This document shows, piece by piece, positions 57,553 through 64,000 of a stretch of DNA of 64,000 nt (position 1 is its first letter; the number at the start of each line of letters is the position of its first letter). A model generated the notes under the pieces. It was not told the origin of the DNA. It worked only from the letters and a program-made list of their open reading frames with translations, and searched no databases. The stretch covers positions 1,178,001 to 1,242,000 of the forward strand of contig NZ_LYOY01000029.1 of NCBI RefSeq assembly GCF_001653515.1. The letters are read 5' to 3'. A program made the position numbers and the translations under genes. This DNA comes from Streptomyces sp. ERV7 (GTDB lineage: Bacteria; Actinomycetota; Actinomycetes; Streptomycetales; Streptomycetaceae).

Positions 57553-57596
57553 CCGGGCGCGGCGGGCTGTCCTGTCCGGGAGTGCCGCCGCGCCGG
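57553..57596 (-). promoter_or_regulatory. AICE leader hairpin, copy 4 (DUF4097)
   Basis: Ten-pair stem GGCGCGGCGG with complement 57585-57594, two more pairs beyond a bulged G; loop 57566-57584 identical. 32 nt to the ATG; GTCGGGA at 57539-57545. Confidence 0.85.
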
Positions 57597-57811
57597 GAAT
57601 GAGAGCGAACGCACCGCAAGCGGCGGCGCGTTGATGTGCCGTGGTACGTCGTCTCCTTCGGGAACACGAGCTCCCGTTTCAGGCGTATGGAGACGTGATC
57701 TTTCGATCTAAGCCCTCCGGTTGACCAGGGGTCCGGGTCCCTCGGCCCGCTCTGTCCCGGGCCCCTTGCCGTGCGCTCGGTCGCCCCGCCGAAGCGGCAC
57801 GATCGAGAGGA

Positions 57812-57826
57812 ACATGTATTACATGT
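57812..57826. promoter_or_regulatory. ACATGT-ATT-ACATGT dyad in the divergent control region
   Basis: Two 6-bp palindromes separated by ATT, unusual in a GC-rich region, in the 498-bp gene-free stretch between the leftward operon (57520) and the rightward HTH gene (58019). Candidate operator for the GntR or HTH protein of the element. Confidence 0.5.
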
Positions 57827-58018
57827 CCCTCATCTTGCAGAGAGAGGTTCGCCCCGTCAAGCCCTTCGGCTGTTTGGAGTTCGCGCGCCCCTCGCGCTCG
57901 ATGTACCTACAGAGTGGCGGCGCCGACGGCGACGTTCGACTTCGCACCTGTACGACTCAGGTCGTTCTTGGCTAGCGTGAAGTCGTACCAAGTCGTCCCG
58001 CACATGCGGAGGTTGGAC

Positions 58019-58786
58019 GTGGCTAACGAACGATTACGTGGCGCGATCGTCGACTTGGGCCTGACCCTTGATGAGGTAGGCGAACGTCTCGGGGTCTCGG
58101 CCAAGACAGTAGAGCGCTGGATCAACGACCCTGAGCGCAAGCCCTATCGACGCTTCCAGTACGCGACCGCCTCACTCCTGAAGTGCGAAGTGTCGTACCT
58201 CTGGCCGGACGAACGAACGTCGGCTGAGGTGACCGCCACGGGCAACGCCGAGTTGGTCAGGCTGTATCCGCACCGGTCCGTAGTGATGCAGACCCTTTGG
58301 ACGAACCTGTACTCCAAGGCCACCCGGCAGTTTGACCTACTGGTGTACTCGGGGTTCTGGCTCACCGAGGACGCGACGTTTCACCGCATCGTGAAGGAGA
58401 AGGCGGCCGACGGAGTACACATCCGCTTCATGCTGGGGGAACCCGACTCGCCGGCTGTGTCCGTGAGGGGCGAGGACGAAGGGATCGGTGCCGCGATGGC
58501 GGGCAAGATTCGTAACGCCCTCATCAACTACGCCCCGCTCTTCGGGCTCCCGGGTGTCGAGTTCCGCTTGCACGGCACCACGCTCTATAACTCGATCTAC
58601 CGGGCCGATGACGAGATGCTGGCGAACGGCCACCTGTACGGGGTCGGCGCCTACATGGCGCCCGTGCTCCACCTGCGGCGCGTCCCCGGCGGTGAACTCT
58701 TCGACGCCTACGCTGAGAGCGTTGAGAAGGTCTGGCAGGCGGCCCGTCCGGTCTCGTCACCTACTGGTTGGGAAGGCACAAGCTGA
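58019..58786 (+). CDS. HTH regulator with DUF5919 / PLD-like domain
   Basis: 255 residues from GTG with GGAGG; an ATG at 58004 is the alternative start. HTH about 10-50 (LDEVGERLGVSAKTVERWI) and a PLD-like C-terminus (VHIRFMLGEPDSPAVSVRGE; LHGTTLYNSIYRADDEML). The HxK motif is absent, so the nuclease site is degenerate. The sixth codon is TTA, so it may depend on bldA tRNA. Coupled to the Nudix gene. Confidence 0.78.
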   Translation: MANERLRGAIVDLGLTLDEVGERLGVSAKTVERWINDPERKPYRRFQYATASLLKCEVSYLWPDERTSAEVTATGNAELVRLYPHRSVVMQTLWTNLYSKATRQFDLLVYSGFWLTEDATFHRIVKEKAADGVHIRFMLGEPDSPAVSVRGEDEGIGAAMAGKIRNALINYAPLFGLPGVEFRLHGTTLYNSIYRADDEMLANGHLYGVGAYMAPVLHLRRVPGGELFDAYAESVEKVWQAARPVSSPTGWEGTS

Positions 58787-59259
58787 TGAGCCGGATTGAC
58801 TACTTCCGTGACCCGCACGCTCCTACCGCCAACTCGGTTGTCCCGTCGGTGACAGCCGTTGTCCGGGACGGTGCGGGGCGGCTGTTGCTCATCCACAAGA
58901 CCGACAACGACCTTTGGGCCCTGCCTGGTGGCGGCCATGACATCGGCGAGCGCATCGCGGACACGGTCGTTCGTGAGGTACGGGAAGAGACCGGTATCGA
59001 TGTTGAGGTAGACAACATCGTCGGGCTCTACACCGACCCCGAGCACGTGTTGGCGTACGACGACGGCGAGGTCCGGCAGCAGTTCTCCATCTGCTTCCGG
59101 ACACACCCAGTCGGCGGTTCGCTACGCACAAGTAGCGAGTCGAAAGAGGTCCGCTGGATTGATCCAGCGGACCTTGACGGACTCGACATCCACCCGTCGA
59201 TGATGCTGCGTATCAGGCACGGCCTTGATGACGCGCGGCGAGCGCCCTACATCGGTTGA
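58786..59259 (+). CDS. Nudix hydrolase, Pif-like candidate
   Basis: 157 residues; Nudix box GGGHDIGERIADTVVREVRE then ETG, all catalytic Glu present. Start overlaps the previous stop (TGATG). In pSAM2 a Nudix protein (Pif) gives transfer immunity, so a similar role is possible. Convergent with HD gene; 13-bp overlap. Confidence 0.9.
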   Translation: MSRIDYFRDPHAPTANSVVPSVTAVVRDGAGRLLLIHKTDNDLWALPGGGHDIGERIADTVVREVREETGIDVEVDNIVGLYTDPEHVLAYDDGEVRQQFSICFRTHPVGGSLRTSSESKEVRWIDPADLDGLDIHPSMMLRIRHGLDDARRAPYIG

Positions 59260-59816
59260 TCGAAATAGTAGACCTGCCCCAACCGGTACTGAACGCGGTA
59301 CACCGCTGCGTGGATCTCCGGAGCTGCGCGCTGGATGAACCGGCCGACGATTGTGTCCGGGCCGTACCGCCGCACGATCTCGTGCAAGCGCTCCGTAGGC
59401 GTGGTCTGCGTTCCGTCGGGCGTGGTGGTCATGTCGCAGTACAGCAAGGCGTCGACCAAGTCGGGACGCTCTAGCTCGAACTCGCCCTCAAGTTCGTGGC
59501 GAAGTCCGCGTTCCTCCGCTTCCAGCAAGGCACAGGAGTGATGCGCCACGAGACGAACAACCCGTTCGTCCGCTCCTTCCTGATCTCTGAGGAAGCGCGC
59601 GCCGTCCAAGGGATGGAAGCCCGTGGCAGCGATGGCCGGCGAGTAGCCGATGTCATGCAGCACGGCCGCCGCTTCCAACACCTCCGCGTCGTCGCCCAGG
59701 ATCGGACTCAGGGAACGGGCGCGCTTGGCGACCCCGAGTGAGTGCGCCCACCGGCGCGGAAGCGGATCAGAAAGCAGCGATTCGGAGAGCGTGTACGCCC
59801 ACTCAGTGAGTCCCAT
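59247..59816 (-). CDS. HD-domain protein
   Basis: 189 residues. HSLGVAKRA, then AAVLHDIGYSP (HD) and LVAHHSC. Probable phosphohydrolase for nucleotides. ATG at 59816 used; a TTG at 59825 is weaker. It is downstream of the GntR gene and overlaps the Nudix gene at the 3' ends. Confidence 0.88.
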   Translation of the reverse strand: MGLTEWAYTLSESLLSDPLPRRWAHSLGVAKRARSLSPILGDDAEVLEAAAVLHDIGYSPAIAATGFHPLDGARFLRDQEGADERVVRLVAHHSCALLEAEERGLRHELEGEFELERPDLVDALLYCDMTTTPDGTQTTPTERLHEIVRRYGPDTIVGRFIQRAAPEIHAAVYRVQYRLGQVYYFDQPM

Positions 59817-59827
59817 GATGGCCAAGG

Positions 59828-60298
59828 CTACGGCCGGACTGTGGAAGTCTGGAGGGCAAGCACGGTCCGCCCCTTGCCGTGCACGGTCGCGAGCAAGCCG
59901 TTTCCCTCCATCTGGGCAAGCACACGGCGCACAGCGGTCCGGGACGCTCCGAACCTCTCACACAGCTTCGCTTCGGACGGATAGGTGTCCCCTACCGAGA
60001 GTGCGTCCTCTTTGATCAGGTCCGTCATGCGCTCCGCGAGCGACCGCCGGTCACCTCCCCGAACCACGCGCCAACCGATCCCGGGGGCGGACTCGACAAC
60101 CCCGTCAGCTTCGAGAACCTTGAGCGCGCGGCGGATCGTGTTCCGGGAGACGCTGTGCGACTCCATCAGGTCGGCCTCCGACGGCAAGGCGTCGTCAGCC
60201 TGCTCCGCCTGAATCTCGCTTCGCAGCGTCTCCGCAATGATCAGGTAGGTTCCGCGCGGACTGGCCTCCGGCACTTCGACTCCTCTCGCAACGCCCAT
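59828..60298 (-). CDS. GntR-type regulator with two winged helices
   Basis: 156 residues with two wHTH domains: about 17-78 (PSEADLMESHSVSRNTIRRA) and about 87-150 (PSEAKLCERFGASRTAVRRV). No effector domain. Resembles KorSA-type repressors but doubled. Could bind two operators at once. Confidence 0.87.
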   Translation of the reverse strand: MGVARGVEVPEASPRGTYLIIAETLRSEIQAEQADDALPSEADLMESHSVSRNTIRRALKVLEADGVVESAPGIGWRVVRGGDRRSLAERMTDLIKEDALSVGDTYPSEAKLCERFGASRTAVRRVLAQMEGNGLLATVHGKGRTVLALQTSTVRP

Positions 60299-60338
60299 CC
60301 CTCGCTGCTAAGGGTCCCACGTCCCATGCGACTGGCAA

Positions 60339-60902
60339 TCAGCTACCTGATGTCTGACGGGCTCTGACCACAGCCTGCTCGAAAGCACTGCGAGCTTGCC
60401 TTACGGCGTGTCGTTCGTCATCCCAAGGGGTCATGCTGTCCTCCTGGCGCATACCCAGTTGAACCCACCACTCTGCGCGGCGAACGAAGCGCGCACACGC
60501 GCGCGTTACTTCTTCCGCAGCCGCAGTCGTTTCGTCGCGAGCATGAAGCTTAACGATCTCCAAGGCCTCTTGGAGATTCCACATGCCGTGCTGCATCTCT
60601 AAACTCGATTCGCGGCACGCCTTTCGTGCCCGTCCATCCGACAGCAAGGGGGATTCACTGAGCGCAGCTCGCTGATACACCGCGAAGGCATATATGTCCG
60701 CCTCGATATCCCGCGAGATGTCATGAAATGCGACCCAGGCGTTCTCTCGGCTCGCCCGGGCCCACTGTGCTCGTCCAGCATCTGCCGCGTCTTGCGCCGC
60801 TCTGGCTTGGGCGTGTGCGCCCCGTGCCTGGGCTAGCGCCCCAACTGCGGTGAGCGCGCTGCCGACAAAAGCTCCGACCAGACCAGCTATGGCTTCGTTC
60901 AT
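60339..60902 (-). CDS. AICE hypothetical membrane-anchored protein
   Basis: 187 residues; TM near the N-terminus (AIAGLVGAFVGSALTAVGALA) then a helical, Arg-rich part. ATG at 60902. No recognised family. Last gene before attR; 224 bp to attR are gene-free. Confidence 0.7.
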   Translation of the reverse strand: MNEAIAGLVGAFVGSALTAVGALAQARGAHAQARAAQDAADAGRAQWARASRENAWVAFHDISRDIEADIYAFAVYQRAALSESPLLSDGRARKACRESSLEMQHGMWNLQEALEIVKLHARDETTAAAEEVTRACARFVRRAEWWVQLGMRQEDSMTPWDDERHAVRQARSAFEQAVVRARQTSGS

Positions 60903-61126
60903 AGTCACGAGAGTGCCGTAGTACGGCCTCCAGCGTGAGCGATGCGGCAAGACGACAGGCCGCTAGGCACCTTCGGCCAGCACTCCAGGCCGTCTCAGTT
61001 TCCGTCTCGTTCATGGCTGTACGCAGCCGTTCACGGCCGCACGTGAGACCCACCCGGCGCCGTTTCGCATACGAGCATGAACGGGCGCGTACGACTCCGG
61101 ACCATGCTCTGACCAGCGTGGACAAA

Positions 61127-61169
61127 CCTGCAAAGCGAGTTACGCCGGTTCGATTCCGGTCACGGCCTC
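61127..61169 (+). repeat. attR (43-bp core, tRNA-Cys 3' fragment)
   Basis: Exact copy of attL (42853-42895). The upstream 5' half of tRNA-Cys is absent here, so it is only a remnant. Confidence 0.97.
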
Positions 61170-61182
61170 CACGAACACCTAC

Positions 61183-61221
61183 GAGCGGGCGTCCCCCCTA
61201 TGACGGGGAGGGCGCCCGCTC
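61183..61221 (+). terminator. original tRNA-Cys terminator, displaced
   Basis: GAGCGGGCG (61183-61191) pairs with CGCCCGCTC (61213-61221), immediately after attR. Confidence 0.7.
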
Positions 61222-61286
61222 TCGCCGTTCACGGCCTCACGCGACGGGCCGCAGAACGAGCGGATCCGGCAACCCTGCCTTCGAGG

Positions 61287-61853
61287 TCAGGCCCCGCCCG
61301 CGCACTTCAGCTCACGCTTGGCGAAGTCGACGTAACGCTGCATGAGGGCAGTGAGGGTCTTCCGGGATTCTGGCGTTTCGGGGGCCCTGTTTGCGGTCAG
61401 TGTCAGCTCGACATACTTGGCCGACTTGGGCAGAGCGTCGCTCCTCGGCAGGTCCGGGCGCTCGCACAGGAACACGGAACCTGCACCACCGTCCCAGACG
61501 AATGCCTCGTCACCGGCGTCGATACGCGTTCCGCGCGACCGCGCCCATCCGTTCCATTCCGTTCCCTTGCCGGTCCTTCGCCGCTCGGCGAATGCGATGA
61601 ACCGCGCATCGCCGTCGATGAACAGGCTGCAATACGTACTGCCCCGTGCACCGAACACATCGAAGGGGCGATCCTTCGACAGTTCCGCCTTGCTGCCGTG
61701 GGGCAGAAGCGGCGCGACCGAGGCCCCTGTGAACGCCCCCCAACACATGCTCTTCGGCAGGCTCGGCACTGAATCATTGCTGTCCGAGCAACCGCTCAGA
61801 ACCACCATTCCGGCGAGGAGGGACCCAAAAGCCCGGCCCACACGGCGTATCAC
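61287..61853 (-). CDS. hypothetical lipoprotein
   Basis: 188 residues; lipobox LSGC at Cys22 with basic N-terminus. Cys residues later (CWGAF, CSLF, FLCER, LKCAGG) may form disulfides. Coupled to the large gene by ATGA. Unknown. Confidence 0.85.
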   Translation of the reverse strand: MIRRVGRAFGSLLAGMVVLSGCSDSNDSVPSLPKSMCWGAFTGASVAPLLPHGSKAELSKDRPFDVFGARGSTYCSLFIDGDARFIAFAERRRTGKGTEWNGWARSRGTRIDAGDEAFVWDGGAGSVFLCERPDLPRSDALPKSAKYVELTLTANRAPETPESRKTLTALMQRYVDFAKRELKCAGGA

Positions 61854-64000
61854 TTCCCACCACCACGAGGCGCAGAACTGTCCACCATGTCCCGGCCCGC
61901 GGAAAAGGCAAGACCGGCCGATGACGAAGCGGTTCCCTGGTATTCGCGAATGTCCCGTTCCGAGAGTCCGGCACTCTGGCCAGCCGTGCCCACAGCGCTC
62001 ATCGCCGCCTGCTTGGTACGGGACTCGGCCTTCGTGTAGGAACCGGCGGCTTCCTGACTCGCCTCCGCCGAGGAGTCAGTCTGCGCTCCCTCAACGATGG
62101 ACTTCGTAACATCCTCCTGGAACCACTTCACAGCGTCACCCCCGACCGGCAGCATCTCAATGTATTTGGCCCCGACGGCACTGATGATCCGATTGGTCCA
62201 ATCGGCCTTGTCCTGCACTGCCTTGTTGAACTTGGCGTCATCCGAAGAGTGCTTCTCGTGGATCGCCTCCACCCGCCCCTCGGCCATCATTCCCGCGATC
62301 TGCCCACCGGGCCCAACAGCGTTGCGCACTGCCTCACCGACGTCCGTTCCATGGTTCTCCGGATGGGCGAACACATCGTGCACCAACAGCGTCGTGTATA
62401 CCTGCTGCGCGTTGGTGATCGCACCGTACGCATCGGGGTCCTGTGCCACGGCGGTCAGGAAATGGGCCATCCGGCCCGGATCGAAGGTGGCCGGCACACC
62501 CAGCGGCTTCGCCTGCCCCGCCCCGTTCTCCGCCGCCGCCTGAAGATCCGGCATGTACTCCGCAGCCATGTTCCCGAAGTTCCCGGACAGCCCCGCCAGT
62601 GGGCCGGGTGTGTCGCCCTCGCCCGTCACCAGCTCCGGGGAGCCTCCCACCTTCGTGACGACCCGCTCCATCACCTTGGCCATCTGCTCGGTGTGCTCCA
62701 CGGGCCTTGCGTGCTCATCCCCCACCACCCGCCCCGTGACCGCCGCCTCCAGCGCGTTACCGGTCGCGGTCTGGAGGGGGGTCGGGACGGGGCCGTCGGT
62801 GGGGGCCGTGTCGAACCAGTCCGCCGTCGCCTCGCGGTCGAGGGCGTAGTCGACCATCCCCTGCGGGCGCCCCTGGTCACCGGAGACCGGCTTGTCGTCG
62901 GTGGTGACGATCCCGTCCCCATCGCTGTCCTCACGTACGGGCTCGTTGAAGAAGGCCGTGGCCGCCTCCGGGCTGTTGCCCATCGCCTGCATCAGACCGG
63001 TCATGGGGTCGAAGCCGCGGCCGCCCCCCTTGTCGAGGTTGAAGGCCAGAGCCGGGGAGGTGGGCACGTTCCCTTCCCAGATGCCCGGGTCCGCGTGCTC
63101 CATCCCGACCATGTCGCGCCCGATCGGGACCAGGAACTCCTTGTCGTACCGGCCCTGACGCAGCAAAGCGCCCAGCGCCTGGTACCCGTACACCTTCGCG
63201 CCGATGCTCGTGACCCCCGGGATGTCGATCCGCTTGCGACCGGCCCGCATCATGTCGAGGGTCCAGGTCGCGTCCAGGTGGCCGCGCGTCCTCGGATCGG
63301 TGGCGACGCCCAGCATGTCGCCCATGTCGTCCTGGAGGCCATGCACCATCGCGACCCGGTCCTGGCCGGCCGCACCCAGGCCCGTCGCGTCCAGCGACAT
63401 CTTCGTGTACAGCTCAAGCGTGCCTTCCGCGCCCATCCGGCGGTAGAAGGCGGTGGCGAACTCGGGATCCCTCGCGTTGTCGTGCACGAGCTCCCGGAGC
63501 CGGCGAAGGGCCTCGCCGTTACGCGCCACGCCCCCGTCCCCCGTGGCGCTCCTGGCCAGTTCGACGGCCCGAGCCGCCTTCTCGTCCTCCAGGCCGCTGA
63601 ACTTCGGCGGGGCGAAGTCGTGCTCGCTCCCGTCGTTCGCCGCCAGCGCCCGCCGCAACGACTCGTCCGCCTCGTCGCACTCCTCCACGATCACCTTGAT
63701 CCGGCGCTGCCACTGCTCGACGGCGTCGTTCTGCCGCTTGATCTCAAGATCGCTGGAGACGCCCGGGGTGGTGTGACGCGCGGCGTAGTCTCCGGCGACG
63801 GAGTAGCGGGCGGTGACCCGCCCCTGCGCGTCCACGACGATGCCGGACTGCTCCGAGCCGTCGACGATCTTCCGTAACTCGTCCCTGGCCCGCTTGAACG
63901 CCGCGTACCCGTCCGCCAGTACCGCGTGGATCCCCTTCGCCTCCGCCGCCGCGTCCTCGAACTCCTTGGCCGTCTTGTCGATGAACTGCCTGGTGACGCC
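61850..64000 (-). CDS. DUF6571-like large protein, 5' end outside window
   Basis: The frame is open to the right edge (717 codons here including stop), so the start is beyond 64000; a GTG at 63835 is internal. Helical N-part (DLEIKRQNDAVEQWQRRIKV) and ELYTKMSLDATGLG, ending in a Ser/Gly-rich tail. Resembles DUF6571 proteins of secretion or polymorphic-toxin-like loci. Contains a TTA codon (63875-63877), suggesting bldA dependence. Confidence 0.8.
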   Translation of the reverse strand, partial: GVTRQFIDKTAKEFEDAAAEAKGIHAVLADGYAAFKRARDELRKIVDGSEQSGIVVDAQGRVTARYSVAGDYAARHTTPGVSSDLEIKRQNDAVEQWQRRIKVIVEECDEADESLRRALAANDGSEHDFAPPKFSGLEDEKAARAVELARSATGDGGVARNGEALRRLRELVHDNARDPEFATAFYRRMGAEGTLELYTKMSLDATGLGAAGQDRVAMVHGLQDDMGDMLGVATDPRTRGHLDATWTLDMMRAGRKRIDIPGVTSIGAKVYGYQALGALLRQGRYDKEFLVPIGRDMVGMEHADPGIWEGNVPTSPALAFNLDKGGGRGFDPMTGLMQAMGNSPEAATAFFNEPVREDSDGDGIVTTDDKPVSGDQGRPQGMVDYALDREATADWFDTAPTDGPVPTPLQTATGNALEAAVTGRVVGDEHARPVEHTEQMAKVMERVVTKVGGSPELVTGEGDTPGPLAGLSGNFGNMAAEYMPDLQAAAENGAGQAKPLGVPATFDPGRMAHFLTAVAQDPDAYGAITNAQQVYTTLLVHDVFAHPENHGTDVGEAVRNAVGPGGQIAGMMAEGRVEAIHEKHSSDDAKFNKAVQDKADWTNRIISAVGAKYIEMLPVGGDAVKWFQEDVTKSIVEGAQTDSSAEASQEAAGSYTKAESRTKQAAMSAVGTAGQSAGLSERDIREYQGTASSSAGLAFSAGRDMVDSSAPRGGGK

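Larger units (their letters stand above)
42853..61169. mobile_element. AICE integrated into tRNA-Cys, about 18.3 kb
   Basis: Perfect 43-bp direct repeats (42853-42895 and 61127-61169) bound a gene set with int, xis, DUF3987 and prim-pol replication genes, FtsK/TraB-type translocase, spread-type membrane proteins, methyltransferase, GntR regulator, Nudix and HD genes. This is the classical actinomycete integrative and conjugative element layout (pSAM2/SLP1 group). Genes run mostly leftward (minus strand) from 57.5 kb to int. Confidence 0.95.

Noticed and set aside
61127..61169. tRNA-Cys-like sequence at the right end
   Set aside because: Only the 43-bp 3' part is present, so it is attR and not a second tRNA gene.

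Overview
This is a high-GC window (roughly 70% or more) from a Streptomyces chromosome. The supporting signs are the XRE/DUF5753 plus DUF397 plus RsbW-like trio, the DUF1707, DUF3618 and DUF2017 proteins, GTG/TTG starts, many ATGA gene overlaps, very rare TTA codons and an integrated actinomycete conjugative element.

Layout of the left part (1-42.8 kb, core genome). 1-4.9 kb: a truncated PLD/SF2 helicase and a WhiJ/AbaA-type regulatory trio. 5.3-9.2 kb: an ArsR regulator with an MFS exporter, a GlxA-type regulator divergent from a dienelactone hydrolase. 9.2-16.6 kb: DUF445, a DUF1707 protein, a three-gene ABC-2 exporter and a class A penicillin-binding protein. 16.6-20.2 kb: a guanidinium exporter under a guanidine-III riboswitch, GroES-like, DUF3618, Bcp, and two tandem HNH genes, one frameshifted and one carrying a fresh 75-bp duplication. 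20.1-24.5 kb: an odd tRNA(UAG), RdgB, RNase PH and the CysO/CysM/Mec cysteine pathway behind a Cys-containing leader peptide. 24.5-35.6 kb: amino acid permease, ClpS, the NAD salvage pair PncB/PncA, a large InhA-like secreted protease and HppD with an Lrp regulator. 35.6-42.5 kb: a complete OpuC-like osmoprotectant ABC operon, a second ArsR/MFS module with a paired operator, and a Lon-like S16 protease.

Between that protease and tRNA-Cys lies a remnant of an IclR-type gene that ends in a perfect 38-bp-stem inverted repeat.

42.85-61.17 kb is an integrated AICE (actinomycete integrative and conjugative element, about 18.3 kb) inserted in the 3' part of tRNA-Cys, bounded by 43-bp direct repeats. 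It carries int and xis, a candidate origin made of nested inverted repeats, replication genes (a PAPS-reductase-like/DUF3987 fusion and a prim-pol), a C5 methyltransferase, an FtsK/TraB translocase with spread-type membrane proteins, and a right-hand control block (HTH/DUF5919, Nudix, HD, double-winged GntR). Four genes of the element have, 32-39 nt before their start codons, the same hairpin with covarying stems and an invariant 19-nt loop. I think this is the most interesting undescribed signal in the window.

After attR the core genome resumes with a lipoprotein and a large DUF6571-like protein that runs off the right edge.
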